Source of the DNA: Allochromatium humboldtianum
GTDB taxonomy: Bacteria > Pseudomonadota > Gammaproteobacteria > Chromatiales > Chromatiaceae
Reading direction: 5' to 3'
Length of the DNA: 48,454 bases
Assembly (NCBI RefSeq): GCF_013385175.1
Contig: NZ_JABZEO010000019.1
Location: 1-48,454, forward strand
Shown here: one piece after another, positions 1-11,881 of the stretch
How positions within the stretch are numbered: the stretch's first letter is position 1
Layout: each line of letters begins with the position of its first letter
Position numbers and translations under genes: made by a program
The notes under the pieces: model-generated
What the model was told of the DNA's origin: nothing
What the model saw: the letters and a program-made list of their open reading frames with translations, nothing else
The model's database searches: none

Positions 1-1917
<1,917 letters not shown>

Positions 1918-2080
1918 GGCCTGTGCGTATCGTTATAGGCATCGAAATGCCGCGTCCGCTTGCACGGGCGCGGCCTGAAGCCCGGATGATCCCACAGACG
2001 GGACTTGGATTCACGTGCCAGAGACCCTGGCCTCCAGCCGGGCCTCGATGCTGTCCCGTCCCGAAGGTGGAGATGGAGCC

Positions 2081-2099
2081 GCCGTCCAGGCCGGACGGC
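2081..2099 (-). other. 7-bp inverted repeat downstream of purA
   Basis: GCCGTCC (2081-2087) and GGACGGC (2093-2099) form a perfect 7-bp stem with a 5-nt loop, 16 bases beyond the purA stop codon. No T-tract follows, so it may be a non-canonical terminator or an mRNA 3'-end stabiliser. The rest of 1918-2114 shows no gene I can support. Confidence 0.4.
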
Positions 2100-2114
2100 C
2101 CGTGGCCCGACCGG

Positions 2115-3413
<1,299 letters not shown>

Positions 3414-3458
3414 TCACGCTTCCAAAATGTATGAAGAGAAAGTTGATGATCGAGCCGC

Positions 3459-4655
3459 CTACGGCAAGGGACGTACATCCCAGCGCCCGTCGCCATACTC
3501 AAGGCGCTCCTCGCAACCGAGTTCGCGCGGGTCCGGTTCGAGTCCGGGCAGCGCCTGGATCACGCGCCGCCCGGAGGCGCGCAGGGTCTCGACGGTCTCG
3601 CGCAGGGCCGGATCGTTCGACCAGGGCGCCAGGATGGCTCCGGGCTGACGGTAGCGTTCTTCCAGCCCCCGGCCATGCTGGAGCAGCCCCTTGAGATCGG
3701 CGCTGAAGCCGACGGCCGGGCGCGCCCGACCGAAGACGCGCCCGATGTCGTCGTAACGCCCGCCGCGCGCGACCTCCAGGCCCCAGCCAGGCACGAAGGC
3801 GGCGAAGACCACGCCGGTCTTGTAGCGATAGCCGCGCAGTTCGGCCAGATCGTAATGGATCGAGACCTCGGGCAGCCAGTGATTGAGCTCCTCGGCCAGC
3901 CGGCGCAGATAGTCGAGCGCCTCGCGCACCGGACGATCCGCCGCCGCCAGCACCCGAGCCGCCCGTTCGAGGGCGTCACTGCCGTTCAATTCTGCCAGCG
4001 CCACCAGCATCCCGGCCGGAGCGCCGGTCAGCCCGAAGTCGCCGACCAGAGACTCGATCTCAGGGATCGCCTTGCGCTGGAGCGCATCGAACAGCGCATG
4101 TTCCTGCACCCGGTCGAGTCCGGCCTGACGCGCCAGCCCGCGATAGATCCCGACGTGTCCCAGATCCAGATAGGTTTCGCTGATCCCGGCCGTGCGCAAC
4201 GTCAAGAGCACCAAACGCAGGATCTCGGTATCGCTCTCGATGCCGGAGTGACCATAGATCTCAGCGCCGAGCTGGAGCGGACTGCGCGTCCCGGCGAAGC
4301 CGTCCGGGCGCGTATGCAGCACGGTCCCGAGATAGCACAGCCGGGTCGGCGCCTCGCGGCGCAGATGATGGGCATCCATGCGTGCGACCTGAGGCGTCAT
4401 GTCGGCGCGCACGCCAAGCAAACGCCCGGTGAGCTGATCGGTGAGCTTGAAGGTCTGGAGATCCAGATCCTGTCCGGTGCCGGTCAGGAGCGAATCCAGA
4501 TAATCGATGAAGGGCGGAATGACCAGCTCATAGCCCCAGCTCGCGTAGAGATCCAGCAGTTCGCGGCGCAGACCCTCGACGATCCGCGCCTGGGGCGGCA
4601 GGACTTCCTCGATGCCGGCGGGGAGCAGCCAGCGTTCCTCGTTCATGGGTGACAT
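3459..4655 (-). CDS. hisZ: ATP phosphoribosyltransferase regulatory subunit
   Basis: HisZ is a class II histidyl-tRNA synthetase paralogue that does not charge tRNA but binds the short form of HisG and enables the first step of histidine synthesis. Evidence is the N-terminal WLLPAGIEEVLPP block, the motif-2-like RADMTPQVAR segment and a length of 398 residues, shorter than HisS. Two starts are possible, at 4655 and 4646 (ATG codons one and four), and neither has a strong ribosome site. No hisG is present in the window. It sits between yjeT and purA, a placement found in several non-enteric gammaproteobacteria, and probably shares their transcript. Confidence 0.93.
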   Translation of the reverse strand: MSPMNEERWLLPAGIEEVLPPQARIVEGLRRELLDLYASWGYELVIPPFIDYLDSLLTGTGQDLDLQTFKLTDQLTGRLLGVRADMTPQVARMDAHHLRREAPTRLCYLGTVLHTRPDGFAGTRSPLQLGAEIYGHSGIESDTEILRLVLLTLRTAGISETYLDLGHVGIYRGLARQAGLDRVQEHALFDALQRKAIPEIESLVGDFGLTGAPAGMLVALAELNGSDALERAARVLAAADRPVREALDYLRRLAEELNHWLPEVSIHYDLAELRGYRYKTGVVFAAFVPGWGLEVARGGRYDDIGRVFGRARPAVGFSADLKGLLQHGRGLEERYRQPGAILAPWSNDPALRETVETLRASGRRVIQALPGLEPDPRELGCEERLEYGDGRWDVRPLP

Positions 4656-4702
4656 GATGGCAGTTGGACGGCAGAGTTTCGGGTTCGGTTGACCAGCGGG
4701 AT

Positions 4703-4885
4703 TCAGTTGACCAGATACAGCAGTCCGAGACCCGAGATCATACTGACGAATCCGGCCAGACGCAGCGAGCGTTCGCTTTCGAGCGCGACCATCGCCAGCA
4801 GACGCCGGAAGCTGGCCGGATTGAGGAAGGGCCAGATCCCCTCGATGATGAACACGAGCGAGAGGGCGACCAGGATGTCATGCAC
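4703..4885 (-). CDS. yjeT: DUF2065 small membrane protein (YjeT type)
   Basis: A 60-residue protein with two hydrophobic helices (about residues 4-20 and 42-58) separated by a basic/acidic loop containing FLNPASFRR. This is the DUF2065/YjeT pattern, and its place directly downstream of hflC matches E. coli. The function is unknown. The ATG at 4885 gives the family's full length. A 146-base gap with two hairpins separates it from hflC, so it may be expressed separately from hflKC. Confidence 0.88.
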   Translation of the reverse strand: MHDILVALSLVFIIEGIWPFLNPASFRRLLAMVALESERSLRLAGFVSMISGLGLLYLVN

Positions 4886-4960
4886 GATGATGAAAGGATC
4901 CCGCGAAATTGATCGAGAATGGACCGGACCGCACGACGGCCGGGCACGCCAAAGGGCGTT

Positions 4961-4975
4961 ATCCTCTCAGAGGAT
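4961..4975. repeat. Short perfect palindrome in the hflC-yjeT gap
   Basis: ATCCTCT and AGAGGAT flank a single C at 4968, giving a 7+1+7 palindrome. It lies about 75 bases upstream of the yjeT start and just beyond the large hflC hairpin. It could be an operator for a promoter reading yjeT-hisZ-purA, but no convincing promoter hexamers are visible beside it. Confidence 0.4.
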
Positions 4976-4989
4976 CGGGGATTTGTCCA

Positions 4990-5026
4990 ATGGCTGGAGA
5001 CTTCGGCAGCGCGGGTCTCCAGCCAT
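4990..5026 (-). terminator. 12-bp stem-loop after hflC
   Basis: The arms 4990-5001 and 5015-5026 (ATGGCTGGAGAC / GTCTCCAGCCAT) are perfect 12-bp complements around a 13-nt loop. The stem starts 6 bases past the hflC stop codon. No T-run follows on the minus strand, so I label it a possible attenuator, processing site or factor-assisted terminator rather than a standard intrinsic terminator. Confidence 0.5.
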
Positions 5027-5031
5027 CGGGA

Positions 5032-5913
5032 TCAGGGCTGTCCGCTCGATTCGCGGAAGAAGCGGAAGAACTCCGAGTCCGGCTCCAGCACCATCACGCT
5101 GCCGCCCTGCCCAAAGCTCTCGCGATAAGCGGCGAGACTGCGATAGAAGGCGTAGAACTCGGGGTTCGCGGTGAAGGCCCGGGCATAGATCGCGGCGGAC
5201 TGGGCATCACCCTCGCCCCGGATCTCCTCGGACTCCCTGTAGGCCTCAGCGACGATCACGGTGCGCTGACGGTCGGCGTCGGCGCGGATGCGCTCGGCGG
5301 CCTCGGCGCCCTTGGCGCGCAGGTCGCGCGCGACCCGCTCGCGTTCGGCGCGCATGCGCTGGTAGACCGACTCGCTGACCTCGGGCGGCAGGTCGATCTG
5401 CTTGACCCGCACGTCGACGACCTCGACCCCCAGATCGGCGGCATTGGCGTTGACGTCCTTGGTCAGGGCCTCCATCAGCGCCAGCCGGTCGTCCGAGACC
5501 ACTTCCTGGATGGTGCGCTTACCGAACTCGTCGCGCAGACTGGTGTTGATGCGCTCGGAGAGCAGTCGGCTGGTGCGCGCGTTGTTGCCGCCGGTCGAGC
5601 GCAGGAACTGCGCCGGACGCGCGATGCGCCACTTGGCGTAGGAGTCGACGATCACGTCCTTCTTCTCGATCGTCAGAAAGCGCTCGGGTTGCGAGTCGAG
5701 CGTCTGCAAACGCCGGTCGAACTTGCGGATCTGGTGGAGGATCGGGATCTTGAAGTGAAGTCCGGGCGCATAGGTGTCGGAGACGATCTCACCCAGACGC
5801 AGCTTGAGCGCCACCTCGTACTCGCGCACCACAAAGGTGAAGCTGGAGAAGAAGATCACGACCGCCGCCAGACCGATCGGCAGCCAGGTCTTGAGTCGGC
5901 TGGATTGAGTCAT
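5032..5913 (-). CDS. hflC: Protease modulator HflC
   Basis: HflC is an inner-membrane SPFH/prohibitin protein that assembles with HflK around the AAA protease FtsH and limits its action. The 293-residue sequence has an N-terminal membrane anchor (about residues 10-28), the FVVREYEVALKLRLG start of the SPFH domain, and a charged Ala/Glu/Arg-rich coiled region in the C-terminal half (AERIRADADRQRT). The start codon overlaps the hflK stop by one base (TGATG), which indicates translational coupling. A large hairpin follows the stop. Confidence 0.97.
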   Translation of the reverse strand: MTQSSRLKTWLPIGLAAVVIFFSSFTFVVREYEVALKLRLGEIVSDTYAPGLHFKIPILHQIRKFDRRLQTLDSQPERFLTIEKKDVIVDSYAKWRIARPAQFLRSTGGNNARTSRLLSERINTSLRDEFGKRTIQEVVSDDRLALMEALTKDVNANAADLGVEVVDVRVKQIDLPPEVSESVYQRMRAERERVARDLRAKGAEAAERIRADADRQRTVIVAEAYRESEEIRGEGDAQSAAIYARAFTANPEFYAFYRSLAAYRESFGQGGSVMVLEPDSEFFRFFRESSGQP

Positions 5914-7082
5914 CAGCGAGCCCTCCGCTCACGATCGACCGTCCGCAGCGGCGGATCGATCCGTTCGGGCAGCGCCGGCGATCCGCTGAGGGACGGCTGG
6001 GTCTGCGGCTCGGATTGAGTCTGAGTCTGGGTCTGCTTCATGAGCTGATCGATGGGGAGATACATGAGACTGTTGGCGCCATCGGTCACGTCGAGCACCA
6101 CCTTGCCGTTCTTGCCCAGCACCTCTTCCATGGTCTCCAGATAGAGACGCTGGCGGGTGACTTCGGGCGCCCTGCTGTACTCGGCGAGCACGGCCGAAAA
6201 ACGCGCCGTCTCACCCTCGGCCGAGGCGATCACGCGATCGCGATACGCTTTGGCGTCGGCGAGGATGCGTGCAGCGTTACCACGCGCGCTGGGCAGCACT
6301 TCGTTGGCATAGGCTTCGGCCTGGTTCTCCAGACGCTCCTTGTCCTCGCGCGCCTTGATGGCGTCGTCGAAGGCGGCCTTGACCTGCTCGGGCGGCTTGG
6401 CCGGCTGCATGTTGACCGAGGTGACGATCAGACCGGTCTTGTAGCGATCCATCAGTTTCTGGATACGCTCCTTGATGGTGACGGCCACCGCGCCACGACC
6501 TTCGGTCATGACGAAGTCGAGCTTGCTCTGGCCCATGACCACGCGCGCCACGGTGACGGTGGCGTCGTTGAGCGTGCGTTCGGGATCCTGATCCTGGAAC
6601 AGATAGTCGGCGGCATCCTGGATGCGCGACTGGACCGTCAGCTCGACCTCGACGATGTTCTCGTCCTGGGTGAGCATGGCGGCACGATGGGTCAGGGTCG
6701 AGATCTCGTCGACGTTGACCTTGACCACGGATTCGATCGGCAGCGGGATGTGCCAGTGCGGACCGGGCTCCGTGGTATCGACATAGCGCCCGAAGCGCAT
6801 GACCACGCCGCGTTCGGCGGGTTCGACGATGTAGATGCCGGTCGCCAGCCAGATGACGACCAGGACACCGATGATGATACCGATGACCTTGGTGCTGAGC
6901 TGGCCGCCGCCAGACCGACCGCCGGACGGACCCTCGCCGCCGGGTGGCTGGCTGCCGCCGAACAGACCGCCGAGCCGCTCCTGGAGCTTGCGCACCACTT
7001 CGTCGAGATCAGGCGGACCTTGCTCGCCGCCCTTGCCGCTCCAGGGGTCTTTTGGACCGCCACCTGGTTCATTCCAGGCCAT
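5913..7082 (-). CDS. hflK: FtsH protease activity modulator HflK
   Basis: HflK is the partner of HflC in the membrane-bound HflKC complex. The 389-residue protein has a Gly/Pro-rich cytoplasmic N-terminus (WNEPGGGPKDPW), one transmembrane helix near residues 65-85, the SPFH domain (PAERGVVMRFGRY onward), a long helical region, and a Gln/Thr/Pro-rich tail. GGAG lies just upstream of ATG 7082. It is followed by hflC with a one-base overlap and preceded by hflX with a 70-base gap. Confidence 0.97.
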   Translation of the reverse strand: MAWNEPGGGPKDPWSGKGGEQGPPDLDEVVRKLQERLGGLFGGSQPPGGEGPSGGRSGGGQLSTKVIGIIIGVLVVIWLATGIYIVEPAERGVVMRFGRYVDTTEPGPHWHIPLPIESVVKVNVDEISTLTHRAAMLTQDENIVEVELTVQSRIQDAADYLFQDQDPERTLNDATVTVARVVMGQSKLDFVMTEGRGAVAVTIKERIQKLMDRYKTGLIVTSVNMQPAKPPEQVKAAFDDAIKAREDKERLENQAEAYANEVLPSARGNAARILADAKAYRDRVIASAEGETARFSAVLAEYSRAPEVTRQRLYLETMEEVLGKNGKVVLDVTDGANSLMYLPIDQLMKQTQTQTQSEPQTQPSLSGSPALPERIDPPLRTVDRERRAR

Positions 7083-7152
7083 AGCTTCTCCGTCTTTCTA
7101 TATCAGAATGTTCATCGATCGATGGCTCCCGATTGTACGGGAGCCGGTCCGA

Positions 7153-8484
7153 TCACGGCAAACGCGCCCGCAGGCGCTCCAGATCCACGCGCGCGATCTC
7201 GCAACGCAGTTGCCAACCGCCCGAGTCGAGCGGGCGATCCTCGATGACCCGCGCATGCCGGTAGAGCCAGGCGCGTCGCTGCCCATCGGTGGCGTCCAGA
7301 TCGAAGGTCTCGATCAGGCGCTCGCCGCCGGTCAGGTCGATCAGCGCCTGACGCAGCAGATCCATGCCCTCGCCCGTGCGCGCCGAGACCCAGACCCGCA
7401 CCGGACGTCCCTCGGCGTCGCGCTCCAGACGGGCCGTCTCGCCGTCCAGCCGGTCGATCTTGTTGAAGACCTCCAGCCGGGGGCGTTCGTGACTGCCGAT
7501 CTCGGCGAGCACGGTCTCGACATCGGCGATCAGGCGCGGTCGATTGGCCGCCGCCGCGTCGATCACATGCAGCAGCAAGCTGGCGCCGCGCGTCTCTTCC
7601 AGCGTCGAGCGGAAGGCGGCGACCAGTTCGTGCGGCAGTCGGCTGACGAAACCGACGGTGTCGGCCAGCAGGACATGACCGCCGCTGGGCAGATCCAGCC
7701 GCCGCAGGGTCGGGTCCAGGGTTGCGAACAGTTGATCGGCCTCCAGCACGCCCGCTTCCGTCAGTCGATTGAATAGGGTCGACTTGCCGGCATTGGTATA
7801 GCCGACCAGCGACACGACCGGCAACTCGGCCTTGGCGCGCGCCTTGCGCCCCTGGGCGCGCTGACCCTCGATGCGTTGCAGCCGGCGCTCCAGCATGGCC
7901 ACGCGCGTGGCCAGCAGCCGGCGGTCGGTTTCCAACTGGGTCTCGCCCGGACCGCGCAGGCCGATGCCGCCCTTCTGACGCTCCAGGTGGGTCCAGCCGC
8001 GCACCAGCCGGGTCGAGAGGTGCTTGAGCTGCGCCAGCTCGACCTGGAGCTTGCCCTCGAAGGAACGCGCGCGCTGGGCGAAGATGTCGAGGATCAAGCC
8101 GGAACGGTCAATCACCCGGCATTGCAGCAGGCGTTCCAGGTTGCGTTCCTGGGCCGGGCTGAGCGGATGGTTGAAGATGACCAGCTCGGCCTCGGTCGCC
8201 GCGACCAGCGCCTTGAGTTCCTCGGCCTTGCCCGAGCCGATGAAGAGGCGCGAGTCGGGCGTGGCGCGCGAGCCGCCGATGCCCCCCACCACCTCGGCGC
8301 CGGCGGCCTGGGCGAGCAGAACGAACTCTTCGCGCTCGTCGGCCTCGCTCGCCGGTCCGCGTCCGATGTCGAGATCGACCAGCACCGCCCGTTCGCCGGC
8401 CTTGGGCCGCTCGAAGACGAGCGACGGGCCGACGGCGACAGGCCTGGCCTCGACGGACGGAACCGCTACGGGTGTATCGTTCAA
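7153..8484 (-). CDS. hflX: Ribosome-associated GTPase HflX
   Basis: HflX is a GTPase that binds the 50S subunit and splits stalled or heat-damaged ribosomes. The 443-residue protein has the N-terminal HflX domain, a central helical region ending in [16 protein letters not shown], then a G domain with P-loop GYTNAGKST (about 228-236), DTVGFV (G3) and NKID (G4). The ATG overlaps the hfq stop by four bases (ATGA). All GTPase motifs are intact. Confidence 0.97.
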   Translation of the reverse strand: MNDTPVAVPSVEARPVAVGPSLVFERPKAGERAVLVDLDIGRGPASEADEREEFVLLAQAAGAEVVGGIGGSRATPDSRLFIGSGKAEELKALVAATEAELVIFNHPLSPAQERNLERLLQCRVIDRSGLILDIFAQRARSFEGKLQVELAQLKHLSTRLVRGWTHLERQKGGIGLRGPGETQLETDRRLLATRVAMLERRLQRIEGQRAQGRKARAKAELPVVSLVGYTNAGKSTLFNRLTEAGVLEADQLFATLDPTLRRLDLPSGGHVLLADTVGFVSRLPHELVAAFRSTLEETRGASLLLHVIDAAAANRPRLIADVETVLAEIGSHERPRLEVFNKIDRLDGETARLERDAEGRPVRVWVSARTGEGMDLLRQALIDLTGGERLIETFDLDATDGQRRAWLYRHARVIEDRPLDSGGWQLRCEIARVDLERLRARLP

Positions 8485-8732
8485 TGCGCCTCCGGCTCGG
8501 CGCCGTCGGTGTCGCTCGTCGGCAGCCGGACGTTGCGCGCCGGAACCACGGTCGAGATGGCGTGCTTGTAGATCATCTGGCTGACGTTGTTCTTGAGCAG
8601 CACCACGAACTGGTCGAACGACTCGATCTGGCCCTGGAGCTTGATGCCGTTGACCAGGAAGATGGAGACTGGAACGCGCTCCTTCCGTAGAGCGTTGAGA
8701 AAGGGATCTTGAAGACTCTGTCCCTTGGACAT
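8481..8732 (-). CDS. hfq: RNA chaperone Hfq
   Basis: Hfq forms a hexameric ring that pairs small RNAs with mRNAs. The 83-residue protein has the Sm1 core ([36 protein letters not shown]) and the Sm2 YKHAIST motif, then a short acidic tail. The frame is open to 8879, but the ATG at 8732 gives the conserved N-terminus and is preceded by AAGGAG about nine bases upstream. The stop overlaps the hflX start by four bases. The 143-base gap to miaA could hold its own promoter, though none is obvious. Confidence 0.98.
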   Translation of the reverse strand: MSKGQSLQDPFLNALRKERVPVSIFLVNGIKLQGQIESFDQFVVLLKNNVSQMIYKHAISTVVPARNVRLPTSDTDGAEPEAH

Positions 8733-8875
8733 GAGGTTGGCTCCTTGTTGTTTTGGATGAAGCAGGTGTGCCCGGCTGAAAACCGCCTCGACCTCGGATC
8801 TCGGGGTCGGGCCGAATGCGGATGGTGGCAGCCGGGACGAACCACCGCTCCGCGCAAGACTCTCCAGTGAATGCA

Positions 8876-9874
8876 TCAAGTGTCGTTCAAGCGACCGTCC
8901 ACGGGCAAACCTGTCGAGCGCTCCTCGTCCTTGAGTATGGGTTCGATGAGCGTGAGTGCCGTCATCAATGGATCGGGTTCATCGTCGAGCCAGTGACAGT
9001 CTGACTCGGCACGCAGCCAGGTCATCTGCCGCTTGGCGAGCTGACGGGTGGCGATGATGCCGCGTTGCACCATGTCTTCCCAAGTGCTTTCGCCGAGCAG
9101 ATAGTTCAAGACCTGTCGGTAGCCGACGCAGCGCATCGAAGGCAGATCGGGCGTCAGATCGCCGCGAGCCCAGAGCCGAGAGACCTCGTCGACCAGCCCA
9201 AGTTCCAGCATGACGCGAAAACGGCGTTCGATGCGTGCGTGCAGTATGGCGCGATCGCTCGGTGCGCGCGCGAGTTTCAGCAGCCGAAACGGCAGGGCCT
9301 CGTGCTCGGCGTCGCGGATCAGGTCGCTCATGGCCCGTCCGCTGAGTGCCTGGACTTCCAGCGCGCGCTGGATGCGCTGGGGGTCGTTGGGATGGATGCG
9401 GGCGGCAGCGTCCGGGTCGAGTTCCGCCAGACGTGCGTGCATGGCGGCCCAGCCGAGGCGCTCGGCCTCGACTTCCAGCGCGGCGCGCACCTCGGCGTCG
9501 GCGCTCGGCAGTTGGGCCAGTCCCTGTTGCAGAGCGCGGAAATAGAGCATGGTGCCGCCGACCAGGAGCGGAATGCGTCCGCGTGCGCTGATCTCGGTCA
9601 TGGCAGCGATCGCGTCCTCGCGGAAGCGCGCGGTCGAGTAGGACTCGGTCGGGTCGAGGATGTCGATCAGGCGATGCGGGGCGCGCGCCAGGATCTCGGG
9701 ACCGGGCTTGGCGGTGCCGATGTCGAGACCGCGATAGATCATGGCCGAGTCGACGCTGATGATCTCGCAGGGCAGACGCTCGACCAGTTGCAGGGCCAGA
9801 TCGGTCTTGCCAGAGGCGGTCGGTCCCATGAGCAGGATCGCCCAGGGGCGGGTGTCAGATGTCGGGTCGATCAA
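8876..9874 (-). CDS. miaA: tRNA dimethylallyltransferase
   Basis: MiaA transfers a dimethylallyl group to A37 of tRNAs that read codons starting with U. The 332-residue sequence has the P-loop [29 protein letters not shown], and the tail [12 protein letters not shown] seen in the family. The start must be TTG at 9874: an in-frame TAG (the mutL stop) lies one codon further upstream and no ATG or GTG occurs before the P-loop. No strong ribosome site precedes it, so translation probably depends on reinitiation after mutL. Confidence 0.96.
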   Translation of the reverse strand: MIDPTSDTRPWAILLMGPTASGKTDLALQLVERLPCEIISVDSAMIYRGLDIGTAKPGPEILARAPHRLIDILDPTESYSTARFREDAIAAMTEISARGRIPLLVGGTMLYFRALQQGLAQLPSADAEVRAALEVEAERLGWAAMHARLAELDPDAAARIHPNDPQRIQRALEVQALSGRAMSDLIRDAEHEALPFRLLKLARAPSDRAILHARIERRFRVMLELGLVDEVSRLWARGDLTPDLPSMRCVGYRQVLNYLLGESTWEDMVQRGIIATRQLAKRQMTWLRAESDCHWLDDEPDPLMTALTLIEPILKDEERSTGLPVDGRLNDT

Positions 9875-9877
9875 GGT

Positions 9878-11815
9878 CTAGCGTCCACGCAGAAAAAGTC
9901 GGTCGAGGTCGGCATGGGAGAGCCTGACCCAGGTCGGACGCCCATGATTGCACTGGTCGATGCGCTCGGTGCGCTCCATGTCACGCAGCAGGGCGTTCAT
10001 CTCGTCGAGCGTCAGGCGGCGATTGGCGCGTACCGAGCCGTGACAGGCCAGGGTCGCCAGGACGCTGTCGATGGCCTGCTCGACGCGGGTGCTCTCACCC
10101 TGCGCCGCCAGATCAGCGAGCAGATCACGGACCAGGGCGTCCATGTCGGCCTGCCGCAGCAGCGCCGGCACTTCGCGCACCACCACCCGATCGACGCCGA
10201 GACGATCCAGCACCAGACCGAGCCGGGCCAGTGTCTCGCGCTGTTCCTCCAGACGATCGGCCTCGCGCGGGTCGACCTGGAGACTGTGCGGAACCAGCAG
10301 CGGCTGACTCGTCACCCGTCCGGCGCTCCAGGCGGCCTTGAGCCGCTCGTAGCCGATGCGCTCGTGGGCGGCATGGATGTCGACCAGGATCAGTCCCTCC
10401 GCCGACTCGGCGAGCAGATAGACGCCGTTGAGCTGGGCCAGGGCGAAGCCGAGCGGCGGCAGGTCGCTTTCAGCGGCAATGGACGATTCGGCCTCATTAC
10501 CGACCGGCGAGGCGCTTACCGAGTCCGCCACCGGGCGCTGGAGCGCCAGCGACGCCTGATAGACCCGCCGTCCATCGCCGACGCCGAGCGCAGGAGTCGG
10601 GTGACGTGCCCCGAAGCCGAACGTTCGCGGCGGCTGAGAGTGGCGCCGGCCAGGACTGTCGCCGGTCTCGTCGGGCGATACGGTTGGTCTGTCTGGAGCC
10701 GCAACGAACGCACCCGCAGATCTGTCGGCGGTCTCCGGCGTCGACTCGTCCGACACGACGCCGCCCAGTACCCCGTGCGCCAGACGTCGCTGCAGAGCGC
10801 GCTGGATGAAGTCATGCACCTGACGCGACTCGCGAAACCGCACCTCGTGCTTGGCCGGATGGACGTTGACGTCGACCAGACGCGGCGGCAGATCCAGAAA
10901 GAGCACATAACCCGGATGACGCGCCTGATGCAGAAAATCGCTGAACGCCTGACGAATGGCATGGGTGATCAGCCGATCGCGGATCAGACGCCCGTTGACA
11001 TAGAAGAACTGCTGATCCGCCTGACTGCGCGAGAAGGCCGGACGTCGCACCCAGCCATGCAGACGCAGATCAACCGCCGAGGCGTCGATCTCCAGCGACT
11101 GCTCGGCGAATCCCGACCCGAGCAGCCGATCCAGGCGCGCGAGCACCGACTCGGGCCGCCCGTCGGCCGCCGGCAACTGATGGACGACCCGCCCATTGTG
11201 ACGCAGTTCGAGCGCGACATCGGGACGCGCCAGGGCCAGACGCCGTACCACCTGATCGACATGATCGAACTCGGTCTTCTCGGTCCGCAGGAACTTGCGC
11301 CGCGCCGGAGTGTTGAAGAAGAGGTCACGGACCTCGACGCTGGTTCCCGGCGGATGCGCCGCCGGTCGCGGCCCCTCCAACCGCCCATCAATGGCGACCG
11401 CGACCTCCCAGGCCGAATCGCCCGCCGCCCGCTCGGTCGTATCGGCATCCGACTCCAGGTCCGGACGCACCCGTGAGATCAGGGTCAACCGGCTCACCGA
11501 GGCGATGCTCGGCAGCGCCTCGCCGCGAAACCCCAGCGTCCCGACCGCCTCCAGATCGGCCAGTTCCGTGAGCTTGCTGGTCGCATGCCGCGCCAGCGCC
11601 AGGGCGAGCTGATCGCGCGGGATGCCGCGCCCGTCGTCGCGTACCCGGAGACGCTTGATCCCGCCCTGCTCCACATCGATCTCCAGCCGCGCGCAGCCGG
11701 CGTCCAGACTGTTCTCGATCAGCTCCTTGATCACCGAGGCCGGGCGCTCGACGACCTCACCGGCGGCGATCTGATTGACGAGATGATCGGAGAGGATGCG
11801 AATCGGATTGGACAT
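9878..11815 (-). CDS. mutL: DNA mismatch repair protein MutL (endonuclease type)
   Basis: MutL couples MutS mismatch recognition to strand removal. The 645-residue protein has the N-terminal GHKL ATPase (AAGEVVERPASVIKELIENSLDAG as scattered motifs, RDDGRGI, GFRGEAL), a Pro-rich linker from about residue 340, and a C-terminal dimerisation domain. Residues about 479-490 read DIHAAHERIGYE, matching the DQHA-x2-E-x4-E metal site of nicking MutL, supported by ACHGS and CNHGRPT further on. This predicts a MutH-independent repair system. It is followed by miaA after five bases and preceded by amiB after 66. Confidence 0.97.
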   Translation of the reverse strand: MSNPIRILSDHLVNQIAAGEVVERPASVIKELIENSLDAGCARLEIDVEQGGIKRLRVRDDGRGIPRDQLALALARHATSKLTELADLEAVGTLGFRGEALPSIASVSRLTLISRVRPDLESDADTTERAAGDSAWEVAVAIDGRLEGPRPAAHPPGTSVEVRDLFFNTPARRKFLRTEKTEFDHVDQVVRRLALARPDVALELRHNGRVVHQLPAADGRPESVLARLDRLLGSGFAEQSLEIDASAVDLRLHGWVRRPAFSRSQADQQFFYVNGRLIRDRLITHAIRQAFSDFLHQARHPGYVLFLDLPPRLVDVNVHPAKHEVRFRESRQVHDFIQRALQRRLAHGVLGGVVSDESTPETADRSAGAFVAAPDRPTVSPDETGDSPGRRHSQPPRTFGFGARHPTPALGVGDGRRVYQASLALQRPVADSVSASPVGNEAESSIAAESDLPPLGFALAQLNGVYLLAESAEGLILVDIHAAHERIGYERLKAAWSAGRVTSQPLLVPHSLQVDPREADRLEEQRETLARLGLVLDRLGVDRVVVREVPALLRQADMDALVRDLLADLAAQGESTRVEQAIDSVLATLACHGSVRANRRLTLDEMNALLRDMERTERIDQCNHGRPTWVRLSHADLDRLFLRGR

Positions 11816-11881
11816 GGGTGGACGAGGAACGAACGAAACGCCGACTCGGGGCGAGCCGGCGCGGCTCCACCCGAAACGACG

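Noticed and set aside
9065-11476. 803-residue plus-strand frame opposite mutL and miaA
   Set aside because: It is an antisense shadow of high-G+C coding; mutL and miaA on the minus strand carry all conserved motifs.
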